DNA of 64,000 nt from Bog-756 sp963753905 (GCA_963753905.1 CAVWDZ010000001.1:2666001-2730000), one strand, 5' to 3'; shown: positions 36,532 through 45,364, counted from the first letter of the stretch. Program-made: numbers and translations. The notes: generated by a model from the letters alone, not told the origin.

Positions 36532-38850
36532 CTATTTCGCGTACGCGATATGGACCCGATCGATCTTGCCGTTGAATCTGAACGGCGCTTTGTCGTAGTA
36601 GTCGAGCGACACTGGTGACCCGAGTGCGACGCCGATGTCTAGACATTCGTTGGCAGTAAAGGCTATCGGACAGGTCACCGGAACGGTGCCTTCGGCAACT
36701 AGGTTGCCGTTCACCTTCAGCGTCACGTCGAGTGGACCGCGCGGCGTGGGCTGGTCGTGATTGGTCTCGATTTCGATCTGCACTTTGCCGGTTGGCAGCT
36801 TTTCCTGCGAGCGGATCTTCGTCCGCTGTATTTCGAAGAGGTTGTACTCGTAACAGAGAATGCCGTCCTCGATGAAGCAGGTGACGCCGCCCGAGAACCC
36901 GCCCAACTTGTAGAGCACACCGTTGGCATCGGCGGGGATCACCGCGTCGATGCGGACGACGTTTGGCTTGGTGCCGAGCGCGGGGGCGGAGAACTCCGGC
37001 ACGCGGACGGTGTCGCCAAAGCAAGTCCATTCCGAATACGGGGGCGCCGGGCGCAGATCTGGGCGAAACAGCGGGATGTAGAGCGCTCCGCCGATCGGGA
37101 GTGCACCATTCTTCGCAGCTTCGATGAGGAAGAGCTCCTTCAAGCGGTCGAGTTTTTCCGGCATCTCTCCCGCGAGGTCGTTGGCCTGGCTCCAGTCTTC
37201 TTCGAGGTTGTACAGCTCCCATGTGTCCTTGTCGGGGGTCCATTCAAAAATGCCGGGCGGCACTCCCCGGACCCATGGGACTCGTGGTCCAAACGCCGAG
37301 GCCATCCAGCCCTTGTGGTAAATACCCCGACAGCCCAGGATCTCGAAGTACTGGGTCTCCAATCGGCCCTCAGCTGCGGGGTCGTCGAAGCTGTAGGCGA
37401 AGCTCACCCCGTCGATCGAGTCTTGGGGGATGCCATTGACCACGCGTGGTGGTGTGATCCCCAGGATCTCGTAGATCGTCGGGACGACATCATTGCAGTG
37501 ATGGAACTGCGCGCGAGGGGTGGCATCGGGCTTGATTTTTGCCGGCCACCGGATCGCCATCGGGTTGCGGGTGCCGCCGAAGTATCCGGCGAGGATCATC
37601 GTGCCCTTGTAGGGCGTGCTGCCTGCCCAGGCCCATCCGGAGTGGTAGATGGGGTCGCTCTTGGGTCCGCCGAGGATGTCAAGGCCGCCGAGCTCTTCTA
37701 GCGCTTCGAGCTGCTCCTCAATGGTGGTAACGATGCCGTTGTGGGCTACCAGCTCGCTGATCGTACCTTCTTGGCCCTGCGCCGAGGTGCCGTTGTCGCC
37801 CCAGATGTAGAAGATCAGCGTGTTGTCGCCATACCCCATCGCTTCGATCTCGTCGACGATGCGCCCGGCGTGATAGTCGGCGTGCTCCCCGTAGGCTGCG
37901 CACACTTCCATCAGCCGGCTCTGAAACGGCCGCTCGCTCTCGGGAACGCTGTCCCATGACGCCATCTGCTCGTGCCGCGGGGTGAGTTGGGTCTCGGGAG
38001 GGATCCAGCCCTTCTCCTTGGCCCGCTCGAACACCCGCTCGCGGTAGGCATCCCAGCCGTCGTCGAACTTCCCACGGTACTTGTCGATGTACTCCTTGGG
38101 CGCGTGGTGGGGGCCGTGGATCGCGCCGCTTGCCCAGTACATGAAGAAGGGCCGGTCGGGAGCCATAGCCTTGTGCTTGTGCAGCCAGGTGATGGCGTCG
38201 TCGGCCAGGTCCTCGTTCAGGTGATAGCCCTCCTCCGGGGTCTTGGGCGGCGACACGAAGGTGGTGTTGCGAACCAGGTTTGGCTCGAACTGCGACGACT
38301 CGCCGGCAAGGAATCCGTAGAAGGACTCGAAGCCGAGATTGGTGGGCCAGTTCTCGAACGGACCGGTCGGGCCCGCTTCAATGGCCGGAGTGTTGTGCCA
38401 CTTGCCCCACGCCGCTGTTGCGTAGCCGTAGTCCTTCAGCACTTCTGCTACGAGTGCACTGCTCTTGGGAATCCGCCCGCTGAAAGCATCCCAGTCGTTC
38501 GCGAACTCGGTGATGATCCCAGTGCAGACCCGGTGATGATTGCGCCCGGTCAGGATGGATGCTCGAGTCGGCGAGCAGAGGGCGGTGGTGTGGAACCGGT
38601 TGTAACCGATCCCCTCACCGAGGATACGATCCAGGGTCGGGGTGTTGATCTCTCCGCCGAACGTGGTCGGCTGCCCGGGACCTGCGTCATCCATCAGCAC
38701 GATGAGAATATTGGGGGCATTCTCGCCGAGTCGGCGCGGCGTGACCCGCGGCTCGTAGACCGACTCCTGCATGGTCAGGCTGACCTTGCCAGCCATCGGT
38801 GTCGGGGGGAACGGAAGGGATTCCTGCTTTTCTAGGCGATTAGCCGACAC
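36532..38850 (-). CDS. Arylsulfatase
   Basis: This 772-residue sulfatase starts at GTG 38850 behind GAGGAG. The formylglycine site CSPTRASILTGR places the modified Cys at residue 92. The metal ligands DD (54-55, VLMDDAGPG) and the GDNGT motif (near 355) are present, as are GKWH and HGPHHAP. The C-terminal quarter is an added beta-rich domain (about 590-772; LYKLGGFSGGVTCFIEDG) as in large actinobacterial arylsulfatases. No signal peptide is visible, so the enzyme is probably cytoplasmic and needs a formylglycine-generating enzyme encoded elsewhere. It would release sulfate from sulfate esters. Confidence 0.95.
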   Translation of the reverse strand: MSANRLEKQESLPFPPTPMAGKVSLTMQESVYEPRVTPRRLGENAPNILIVLMDDAGPGQPTTFGGEINTPTLDRILGEGIGYNRFHTTALCSPTRASILTGRNHHRVCTGIITEFANDWDAFSGRIPKSSALVAEVLKDYGYATAAWGKWHNTPAIEAGPTGPFENWPTNLGFESFYGFLAGESSQFEPNLVRNTTFVSPPKTPEEGYHLNEDLADDAITWLHKHKAMAPDRPFFMYWASGAIHGPHHAPKEYIDKYRGKFDDGWDAYRERVFERAKEKGWIPPETQLTPRHEQMASWDSVPESERPFQSRLMEVCAAYGEHADYHAGRIVDEIEAMGYGDNTLIFYIWGDNGTSAQGQEGTISELVAHNGIVTTIEEQLEALEELGGLDILGGPKSDPIYHSGWAWAGSTPYKGTMILAGYFGGTRNPMAIRWPAKIKPDATPRAQFHHCNDVVPTIYEILGITPPRVVNGIPQDSIDGVSFAYSFDDPAAEGRLETQYFEILGCRGIYHKGWMASAFGPRVPWVRGVPPGIFEWTPDKDTWELYNLEEDWSQANDLAGEMPEKLDRLKELFLIEAAKNGALPIGGALYIPLFRPDLRPAPPYSEWTCFGDTVRVPEFSAPALGTKPNVVRIDAVIPADANGVLYKLGGFSGGVTCFIEDGILCYEYNLFEIQRTKIRSQEKLPTGKVQIEIETNHDQPTPRGPLDVTLKVNGNLVAEGTVPVTCPIAFTANECLDIGVALGSPVSLDYYDKAPFRFNGKIDRVHIAYAK

Positions 38851-39269
38851 GTCACTCCTCTGTCACATTGAGAAACAAAAAGAAGCCCAGGATCCAATTC
38901 GGGACGGCGCAATCAACACGTCGACGCACCTTCACCCGTACACCCGTCGAGATCGGATTCGACGCGCTCGGGATGCCAGCAACGCGATGGCATCGCCGTA
39001 CAAACGAACCATCTTCCTCAGACTCGCGCGTCAAGCCCAAGGGTCGCAAGTACGAACGGGCGTTCGCTCAGCTCGACTCGGCGGGACCCCTAACCTCGAT
39101 CATTCGTCCGACCCCCAGGTGACGGCAGAGTCGTCAACGAGTTGACGGTCGTGGTCGATTTCGTCGACCTCACCGGGTCGTGGACGTGAAGTGCCGCGGT
39201 TTTGTCAGTTGGTTTCGGATGTCACGCCCCGCAGGTCTGCTTTCGGGTCGGGCGTAGTGACCCGGGTCG

Positions 39270-40640
39270 TCAGGGGATGGCCGCCCGGAGTTTCACGAAG
39301 GCGTTGGCGAGGTCGTCCGCCCACGGCCAGGTCTGGTCCAGGCGGAGGGTGAGTCCCCTGGACTTGTGCACGAGGAGAGCGGCCACGTGGAGGACCCGGT
39401 AGCGCAGGGCCTTCGGCTCGGCCTTGGCCAGCGCACCGTCGAAGCAGACCATCTGGCTCCAGGCCAGCAGTGCTCCGGCGATGAGGGAGGTTGCCACCCA
39501 GGCCTCGTTGCGGACGAAGGAGTCGAAGGGCAGATTGGTAAGTCCACAGTCCTTCCAGTTCCGGATCCGGTCCTCCACCCGGGCGTGTCCCCGGTGACGC
39601 AGTTCGAGGGAGGCGATGTCGCCTCCTTTGGTGTTGGTGATGAAGCAGGTGTGACGGAACCCCTCTGCCGAGTCGAAGAGGGTGAGCTGGGCCCCGGGGT
39701 GAGGACGCTCCCGGCGCATGAGCAACCGGGAGTCCTCCGGCCAGCTGGCCAGTGGCATCAGCTCGGTGAGTTCGGTTACCCAGGCACCGTCTCGGACCGA
39801 GCCGTCGGCCTCTCGGGCCTGGATCCAGTCCTCTTCCTGGACGAGGACCAGGGCATCGCGTACTCCCTGGTCAATAGCGAATCCGATGGAGAAGTCGCAG
39901 TTGGCCGCCACGAGGGCGTCCACGAACCGGTGGGTGGCCCCGGCCGAGTCGGCCCGCACCAGGATCGGGTGGGCAACGAGGGCAGGATCGTCGTCAGTGA
40001 AGTGGCCACACTGATACTCCTCGGGCAGTCCCGACAGCGCAGCGTCGAGGAGTTCGATGTGGTCGTCGGCGTCGTTGGCCCCGGCGTTCCCCGTGCGCAG
40101 CTTGGCGGCCAGTGGCTCATTCGTCGTGTCGCACCACACCCCGAGGGGGAAGAACCCGAAGCCCTTCTTGTAGGTGGGGGTGGCGTCTTGTTTCTCCGAG
40201 TACGAGTTGACCAGGGTGGCGTCGTAGTCCAGCACCAACGACGTTCCGGGAGGAGCGGCTGCCCACACCACAGCCCGGGCGGCGGCGATCGCCTCGGGGA
40301 TGGCCCGGAGTTCAAAGGCCGTCGTCGCCTCGACGGCCCGCCAGGCGGTGGCGATGGAAGCCACCGGACCGAACAGTTCGGATTGTTCGCGAAGAGATGC
40401 CATGTCGGCCAGGCAGTCGGCACCATCGGCGATGGCCACGGCCAGGTGGGTGAGGACGACGCCCGGATCGTGGGTGTGCCAGTTGATCCCGCACGCCGAC
40501 ATCGCCACCGACATCGCGTCGGTCAGGCCGCTGCGATCGGCCAGTTCGGACAACAACGCGGTGCCCGCGTGGGACACCAGATTCTTTCCGTCGGTGGTCA
40601 CCCTCATCGACCGGGTGGCGCGACTATTGTGCACCTTCAA
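39270..40640 (-). CDS. IS1380-family transposase
   Basis: This 456-residue DDE transposase starts at TTG 40640 with GGAGGAGG upstream inside a hairpin. Family features include LVLDYDATLVNSYSEKQDATPTYKKGFGFFPLGVWCDTTNEPLAAKLRTGNAGANDADDHI (first catalytic Asp), ILVRADSAGATHRFVDAL (second Asp), and RVEDRIRNWKDCGLTNLPFDSFVRNEAWVATSLIAGALLAW (Glu region). The length is normal for IS1380 and no frame break is seen, so it may still be active. Confidence 0.95.
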   Translation of the reverse strand: MKVHNSRATRSMRVTTDGKNLVSHAGTALLSELADRSGLTDAMSVAMSACGINWHTHDPGVVLTHLAVAIADGADCLADMASLREQSELFGPVASIATAWRAVEATTAFELRAIPEAIAAARAVVWAAAPPGTSLVLDYDATLVNSYSEKQDATPTYKKGFGFFPLGVWCDTTNEPLAAKLRTGNAGANDADDHIELLDAALSGLPEEYQCGHFTDDDPALVAHPILVRADSAGATHRFVDALVAANCDFSIGFAIDQGVRDALVLVQEEDWIQAREADGSVRDGAWVTELTELMPLASWPEDSRLLMRRERPHPGAQLTLFDSAEGFRHTCFITNTKGGDIASLELRHRGHARVEDRIRNWKDCGLTNLPFDSFVRNEAWVATSLIAGALLAWSQMVCFDGALAKAEPKALRYRVLHVAALLVHKSRGLTLRLDQTWPWADDLANAFVKLRAAIP

Positions 40641-40642
40641 GG

Positions 40643-40704
40643 AGCCCTCCTCCTGGTTTGGATTACTGCCTTAGCAACAGCAATTCTTCCAGGTAAGGAG
40701 GGCT
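40643..40704. promoter_or_regulatory. Long-range hairpin in transposase leader
   Basis: AGCCCTCCT (40643-40651) pairs with AGGAGGGCT (40696-40704) and encloses the leader just upstream of the TTG start. The arm nearest the start masks the GGAGG ribosome site. The second IS1380 copy has the same arrangement with a different sequence (52479-52542), so pairing is conserved while sequence is not. Confidence 0.6.
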
Positions 40705-41000
40705 TTTACGCGGACGCGGGCACCGCCGAATCAGGAGCGAGACGAATTTTCGAGGCTAATGACCCACCCGTCTCGAATACATCATCTGGTCGGAGCAGGG
40801 GCACGCAGCATTCGCCGATCAATGCTCAATCCAATCGCTCATGATCACGCGAAGCACGGCCATGACCCGCCGGTTCTAACAAGAAGAACCAGGAGCACCT
40901 TGGCGGACGGTACTCAAACCCAGTGGAGGTAATGACCATAAGTTCGAACCGCTCCGGGACCATCCGCTCCCTGCTTGACCTCGTCTAACGCTATTCGGGT

Positions 41001-41138
41001 CGCTCGGTTCAAGTCCGCTTTGATCGATGAGTCCAGCTCGCCACCTCGCACCGCAACCCGGCGTACCGGCGTCGCCGACCCGGCCGGGTTTTCGGGCTTT
41101 CGTCTACAAATCCCTGGCTAACCGACGACCCCGGTCAC
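41001..41138. repeat. Dispersed intergenic repeat, copy 2
   Basis: This is the partner of 31704-31851. It covers the last seven codons and stop of the MBL-fold gene (the TGGCTAACCGACGACCCCGG block) and about 115 bases downstream. Copy 1 therefore looks like a detached duplicate of this 3' region. The rest of the gap, 40763-41000, has nothing I recognise except a GTGGAGGT...TTCGAACC stretch near 40923-40950. Confidence 0.72.
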
Positions 41139-41918
41139 CCCGGCGAGCATCTGCTCCAGCGCGGACTGGTCGGGCCCGACGAACGCGGGAGCGTCGGGGA
41201 CTGCCGCGAGTGCATCCAAGAAGTGCTCCAACGACGAGCCACGCGCAGCCGGCAGATGGCTGCTCAGGATCATGCTGGGTTCCAGTCCGCGGATGCGATC
41301 CAGTTCTGAGGCGAACACCGCCCGGTCCACCTTGTGCAACCACGATGAGTCCACTGTCGCCCAGAACACCTGGCCCTCATGCAGCGCCTCTTGGGACAAG
41401 TCCTCTGCGCATTCCGGCACCTCGTCCAATAGGGCACCGAAGCAGTCCGAGCTGAAGAGGATGCCCGAGCGCTCGTCCTGCAGGCCCGTTGTGATCGGGT
41501 TGTCGAATGCTGGAGGCCGCACCGCGGTCAGGGTTCGATCGCCCACATCGACGGTCTGTCCCGGGTTGACAAGGTACACGCGGTCCATGGGCAGAGGTGC
41601 GGCCAGGCTCATGATCCCCACCCCGAGGAAGCTGGTGATCACCCGCAACCGTTCGTTCTCGTCGAGCAGGCGGTGTAGCGAGCCGATGTGGTCGTAGTCG
41701 GTGTGAGTCAGCCAGATCCAGCGAAGGTCAGCCGGATCGATCACCGTCCGCAGTGCGGCCATGAAGTCCTCGCTTTCCCTCACAGCGCCGGCGTCGACGA
41801 GCACCGGCTCGGCGGCATGGATCACGAACGCGTTGATGGCGAGGTTGCCGAAGCCGGTGATGGTGGCGGTCGACGTCACGACGTCGACATCGGGTGCGGC
41901 CTTATATGTGTGCATCAT
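41118..41918 (-). CDS. MBL-fold metallo-hydrolase
   Basis: This 266-residue metallo-beta-lactamase-fold protein starts at ATG 41918 (GAGGAG upstream; a second ATG at 41915 is possible). The metal-binding motif is WLTHTDYDHIGSLHRL (about residues 69-84), a variant of HxHxDH in which the second His is Tyr. Further ligands are probably SSDCFGALL and ILSSHLPAARG. It follows the SRPBCC gene by 31 bases on the same strand and is likely co-transcribed. The HTDYDH variant occurs in oxidoreductase-like or flavodiiron-like MBL proteins, so the reaction is uncertain. Confidence 0.88.
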   Translation of the reverse strand: MMHTYKAAPDVDVVTSTATITGFGNLAINAFVIHAAEPVLVDAGAVRESEDFMAALRTVIDPADLRWIWLTHTDYDHIGSLHRLLDENERLRVITSFLGVGIMSLAAPLPMDRVYLVNPGQTVDVGDRTLTAVRPPAFDNPITTGLQDERSGILFSSDCFGALLDEVPECAEDLSQEALHEGQVFWATVDSSWLHKVDRAVFASELDRIRGLEPSMILSSHLPAARGSSLEHFLDALAAVPDAPAFVGPDQSALEQMLAGVTGVVG

Positions 41919-41949
41919 GGGAACTCCTCAGATCTTGAAGGGGAATGGG

Positions 41950-42489
41950 TTAGTTGGCCGACGGTGCCGTCTCGGCGGCGTCCTTCAGCCGCTCGAGCGT
42001 GTACCGCATGCCCTCGCGCAACTCTCGGGCACGGTTGGTCGGGACGTCGACGATACGTGCCCAGGTAGGGATCCACCGGACCGTGTAGGACTCGGTGACC
42101 CGGGTGGCTCCCTCCACGGGCTCCAGGCGGTATCGCCACTCGGTCGACTCCCGGCCACCCTCCTCGGTGACGAAGGCGAACTCACGGCCGGGGTCGGCGG
42201 CGAGCACGCGGCCGCGGCGCGACCACTTCATGAGGCCGCCGGGGCCGCCCTTGTTGTGGCCGATAAACGTGGCGCCCTCGGTCGATCCGGTCGACCCGTC
42301 GAGCCACTCCACCTGCTGGCACTCGGGACTCCAGTCCCCCATGCGAGGCAGGTCAGCCACCAGTTCGTAGATCCGCTCCGCCGGCGCCTCGACCACCACG
42401 GAGTGGGAGTCGTGTCGCAACCACCATCGACTGCTCGGGTTCGTGTTCGGGTTCTCGGTCATGTCCTGCACGGTCTCCTGTCCGCTCAT
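41950..42489 (-). CDS. SRPBCC family (polyketide cyclase/START-like) protein
   Basis: This 179-residue protein starts at ATG 42489 behind GAGGAGG. The fold pattern is SHSVVVEAPAERIYELVADLPRMGDWSPECQQVEWLDG, then ATFIGHNKGG, WSRRGRVLAADPGREFAFVTEEGGRESTEWRYRLEPVEGATRVTESY. Such proteins bind hydrophobic ligands in a deep pocket; a few are cyclases. It is the first gene of a two-gene unit with the MBL protein, divergent from a TetR gene. Confidence 0.9.
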   Translation of the reverse strand: MSGQETVQDMTENPNTNPSSRWWLRHDSHSVVVEAPAERIYELVADLPRMGDWSPECQQVEWLDGSTGSTEGATFIGHNKGGPGGLMKWSRRGRVLAADPGREFAFVTEEGGRESTEWRYRLEPVEGATRVTESYTVRWIPTWARIVDVPTNRARELREGMRYTLERLKDAAETAPSAN

Positions 42490-42518
42490 TCTTGTGCCTC
42501 CTCAGGTCTCACACGTAA

Positions 42519-42565
42519 AGCTAATACCATTAGCTATAGCTGTCAAGACATGGCTGGGCTATACT
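42519..42565. promoter_or_regulatory. TetR operator and divergent promoters
   Basis: AGCTAAT (42519-42525) and ATTAGCT (42529-42535) form a 17-bp operator-like palindrome with an ACC centre. Leftwards, TTGACA (42546-42541) is a consensus -35 whose -10 would be TAGCTT, overlapping the palindrome. Rightwards, TATACT (42560-42565) lies eight bases before the tetR ATG, suggesting a leaderless tetR transcript. Confidence 0.7.
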
Positions 42566-42573
42566 TGTTAGCA

Positions 42574-43230
42574 ATGACACGCGACGAGGACCCAACGCAG
42601 ACGGAAGCGGTCGCAGCGCGGCCAGACCGCCGAGCCCGTCGCCGGCAGGAGACCATCGGCGAGATCCTCGACATCGCCCGCCACGTCATGACCGAGCAGG
42701 GGGTGAACGGCCTCAGCCTGGCGGAAGTGGCGCGGCGCCTGGGCGTCCAGCCACCCTCGCTCTACAAGTACTTCCCGTCGCTTATGGCGATCTATGACGC
42801 CTTGTTCCTCGAGGGGCAGCGCCAGAATCTCGAGGCGATGCGCAGCGGCATGCAGGGGGAGTCCGGGCTTGACGCGCTCATCGCAGGTCTCGAAGCGAGC
42901 GGGCGGTGGTGTCTGAAAAACCGCGCTGTTGCCGAGTTGCTCTTCTGGCGACCCGTCCCGAGTTTCCATCCTTCGCCGGAGGCGTTCGCCGTCAGCATGG
43001 AGATGGTGGAGCTCCAGCGCGGCGCCCTCGCCGATGCCGTTGCCAAGGGCCAGCTCGGCCCGGCAGCCAACGAAGAGGGTGCCATCTACCTCGTGTCGAC
43101 CATCATCGTCGGCGTGCTCAGCCAAGCCTTCGCCAACGAGCCTGACCTTCCCTGGGGCGAGGGACGTTTCACCCCGATCTTCGCCACCCTGATACGCCTG
43201 CTGCCCGCCGCATTTCCGCTCGACGAATAG
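42574..43230 (+). CDS. TetR family transcriptional regulator
   Basis: This 218-residue regulator starts at ATG 42574. The DNA-binding domain is RQETIGEILDIARHVMTEQGVNGLSLAEVARRLGVQPPSLYKYFPSLMAIYDALF (about residues 25-80). The C-terminus resembles the WHG/TetR_C type (NRAVAELLFWRPVPSFHPSPEAFAVSMEMVELQRGAL). It is divergent from the SRPBCC-MBL unit, with a clear palindrome between them, so it probably represses that unit and itself. Confidence 0.93.
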   Translation: MTRDEDPTQTEAVAARPDRRARRRQETIGEILDIARHVMTEQGVNGLSLAEVARRLGVQPPSLYKYFPSLMAIYDALFLEGQRQNLEAMRSGMQGESGLDALIAGLEASGRWCLKNRAVAELLFWRPVPSFHPSPEAFAVSMEMVELQRGALADAVAKGQLGPAANEEGAIYLVSTIIVGVLSQAFANEPDLPWGEGRFTPIFATLIRLLPAAFPLDE

Positions 43231-43330
43231 GAGAGCGGTCAGGTCTGCTTCGAGAAGCACGAGCGATCAGAACGCCGACTTCGGCCCCGAGCAGGCGCGA
43301 CGTGCGAAATCGCCCAACAGAGTGGCCAGC

Positions 43331-43583
43331 GGAGGTGAGCAGACTCGAACCGCCGACTTCTACATTGCGAAAGTCTGGTTCTCGCCGTTATGACCAGGTC
43401 CCTTCCGAGGACTTTCCTGGTAGTAGCGTTTCGATCCCCTCAGGTTCCCTCACGATTCCGCCCCTCCCCTTCGATAAGGTCACGCAAGGTCACGCTGGAC
43501 AGAGCTCGTGGGGGCCTGTCCACAGATCGGTACGCACGTCCGAGCGGCAGGCTCTCGCAGTGCCTGCGCGGGGAACGGCGACG
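43331..43583. repeat. tRNA-derived attachment-like repeat, copy A
   Basis: The 40-base core (43331-43370) read in reverse is the 3' half of a tRNA: anticodon loop TTCGCAA, stem strand TGTAG, variable loop AAGTC, T-arm with GGTTCGAGTC, and acceptor CACCTCC. The 5' half is absent. A conserved flank follows (GTTTCGATCCCCTCAGGTTCCCTCACGAT region), then the tandem AAGGTCACGC repeats at 43476-43495 and a GGTACGCAC...CGGCAGG segment. Similarity to copies B and C stops near 43583, inside the 3' part of hxlR. Confidence 0.8.
43476..43495. repeat. Tandem 10-bp direct repeat (arm-type), copy A
   Basis: AAGGTCACGC occurs twice head to tail. The same position in copies B, C and an extra site at 60861 carries TAAAGACACG twice. 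Short tandem sites next to an attachment core are what integrase arm-binding sites look like; that role is inferred. Confidence 0.65.
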
Positions 43584-44013
43584 TCAGGCTTCGTTGTCCC
43601 GACGAGAGGCTCGACCGCTCCTGGGCCGGGAGTGGCGCGGACGTCTCTGGCTTCTGGGCGCTCGCCACACACAGAGCACACCAAGACCGCGTTGGAGATG
43701 TGGCCGCAGGTCTTGTGGGTCACCGCATGGCGGTGAGGACAGGCCACAGGTCACGGCCCTTGTCAGAAAGCCGATAGTCGTAGCGGGGCGGGTGATCGCT
43801 GTAGCGCACCTTCTCAAGTACGCCGGTCTCAACAAGGTGATTGAGCCGCTGGCTCAAGATATTGCGGGAGATTCCCAGGCGCACTTCGAAGTCGTCGAAG
43901 CGGGTCACGCCCAAGAACACGTCACGCAGGATCAGCATCGACCACCACTCGCCCACGACCTCGAGGCATTGGGCCACCGAGCAGTGCATGTCGGCGAAGC
44001 TCTTCCGTTCCAC
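43490..44013 (-). pseudogene. HxlR family regulator, internally deleted and 3'-disrupted
   Basis: GTG 44013 begins ERKSFADMHCSVAQCLEVVGEWWSMLILRDVFLGVTRFDDFEVRLGISRNILSQRLNHLVETGVLEKV, a typical HxlR winged helix. The frame stops at 43720 right after GRDLWPVLTAMR. In another frame the family's C-terminal element resumes at once (VTHKTCGHISNAVLVCSVCGERPEARDVRATPGPGA). The usual QWGDRW...-type linker between them is missing, so about 16 codons were lost with a frameshift. The 3' end then runs into attachment-like repeat A. The protein is probably inactive or truncated to its DNA-binding domain. Confidence 0.75.
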
Positions 44014-44057
44014 GGGAATCCAGACTAGTGGGTTGCATAATGGAACGCAATCCTTTA

Positions 44058-44084
44058 GAGTGAGTCCCATGAGGGAACTCACTC
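44058..44084. promoter_or_regulatory. Operator-like inverted repeat between hxlR and SDR gene
   Basis: GAGTGAGT (44058-44065) and ACTCACTC (44077-44084) are perfect arms around an 11-base spacer, in the gap between the divergent hxlR and SDR genes. HxlR dimers bind such sites, so this is a likely operator for the SDR gene. Confidence 0.6.
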
Positions 44085-44211
44085 CACTATTGGAGCGTCC
44101 CGGGCTACCCCCCCCACGGCCAAGGCAGTTCCCCGCCAGGTGGGCCCGCCGAGCACCTGCCACAGCCACCGCCACAACCTGACCCGCTCATCCAAGACAG
44201 AAGGAGACATC

Positions 44212-44922
44212 ATGAACATCGCCCGATCGACCGCCCTCGTCACTGGAGCCAACCGAGGGCTCGGCCGCCACCTCGCTCACGGGCTTCTCGCCCGGGGCGC
44301 CACCGTGTACGCCGGGGCACGCAACCCTGACGCTGTCGATCTGCCAGGTGCCAAGGTGGTCGCTCTCGACATCACCGACCCAGCGTCGGTAGCCAGCGCC
44401 GCCGAGATCGCCGGTGACGTCACCCTCTTGGTCAACAACGCCGGCTCATCCACCGGCACCGAACTTCTCAATGGAGACGAAGCGCAGATCCGCTTCGAGA
44501 TGGACACCCACTTCTTCGGGACACTGTCGGTGATCCGAGCCTTCGCGCCGAAGATCTCGACGAACGGGGGAGGGTCGATTCTCAACATCCATTCTGTCCT
44601 CTCGTGGGTCAGTTTCCCCCGGAGCGGCGCTTACTGTGCCGCGAAGTCAGCAGAATGGTCGATGACCAACTCCCTGCGCGTGCAGCTGGCAGAGCAGAAC
44701 ATCAGGGTGGCTGGGCTACATGTCGGTTACATGGATACGGACATGACCGCTTCGATAACCGCCCCCAAGTCAAACCCCGCGGATATCGCCAAGATCGCCA
44801 TCGACGGCGTCGAGCAGGATCTCTTCGAAATAGTTGCAGACGATGTCAGCCGTGAGATCCAGGCCGCACTTGCTGGCGGCGTTTCCGCCCTCTATCCGCA
44901 GCTCCAAACAACCTCGCGCTAG
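44212..44922 (+). CDS. Short-chain dehydrogenase/reductase
   Basis: This 236-residue classical SDR starts at ATG 44212 with AAGGAGA upstream. The cofactor motif TGANRGLGRHLA is at residues 11-22, with ARNPDAVDL following strand 2, which suggests NADP preference. NNAG is present (about 76-79). The catalytic Ser is in ILNIHSVLSW and the Tyr-Lys pair in YCAAKSAEWS. It is divergent from the broken hxlR, the common pairing for HxlR-regulated oxidoreductases that respond to reactive small molecules. Substrate unknown. Confidence 0.93.
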   Translation: MNIARSTALVTGANRGLGRHLAHGLLARGATVYAGARNPDAVDLPGAKVVALDITDPASVASAAEIAGDVTLLVNNAGSSTGTELLNGDEAQIRFEMDTHFFGTLSVIRAFAPKISTNGGGSILNIHSVLSWVSFPRSGAYCAAKSAEWSMTNSLRVQLAEQNIRVAGLHVGYMDTDMTASITAPKSNPADIAKIAIDGVEQDLFEIVADDVSREIQAALAGGVSALYPQLQTTSR

Positions 44923-45172
44923 CCAATCGGCTAAGTACCTCGATCTTCGGGTTTGAGGCGATGCCGCCGGGCCACCAACTGCTCAACTCGTACGTAAACG
45001 CGATCCCTTTTCCGACAATCGAAGGCTTCAGCTTTCCCGTCTTGGAGCCAAAAGGTTGGTGGGACCCGACCGGTGGCTCGGCCATCAGTGGCCGGTGCGA
45101 CCTGGTGGTCCCCGCTTGGCGACCTACCACATCTTCGATCTGACATAGCGCTCATCCGCGTTCCTCACCGAT

Positions 45173-45192
45173 AGGGTCACGTGAGGTCACGT
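45173..45192. repeat. Degenerate arm-type tandem repeat, copy E
   Basis: AGGGTCACGT and GAGGTCACGT lie in tandem and match the arm-type repeats near copies A, B and C. The following bases (TTCTTGGGGATCCCAG...CTTCTGACCTAGGCCTT) also resemble the sequence before core C (TTTGGGGGGTTCCCAC...CTCTGACCTGGGCCTT). No tRNA core follows here. The rest of the 44923-45400 gap shows only the vapB promoter. Confidence 0.5.
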
Positions 45193-45364
45193 CGATCAAG
45201 GATGCTTTCTTGGGGATCCCAGTTCAGCCTTCTGACCTAGGCCTTCAGTGGACCTTGGGGGACACAATACGAACCGCTCCCTGACGGTCTGCGGCCCCAA
45301 CGTCGACCTCGGATGAAAGGAGGACAAGGTCGTTCGGTCAATCTGCGGCCAGCCAGAGCTCCGA

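Larger units (their letters stand above)
39088..40762 (-). mobile_element. IS1380-family insertion sequence, apparently intact
   Basis: Imperfect terminal inverted repeats bracket a full transposase gene. The left end reads CCCTAACCTCGATCATTCGTC (39088-39108) and the right end, inverted, reads CATTAGCCTCGAAAATTCGTC (40761-40741). About fifteen of twenty positions match, and the left end resembles the CCTTAACTCCGATCAGTCAC end of the second IS1380 at 52423. I could not see a target duplication, so the exact outer bases are uncertain. Confidence 0.7.
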
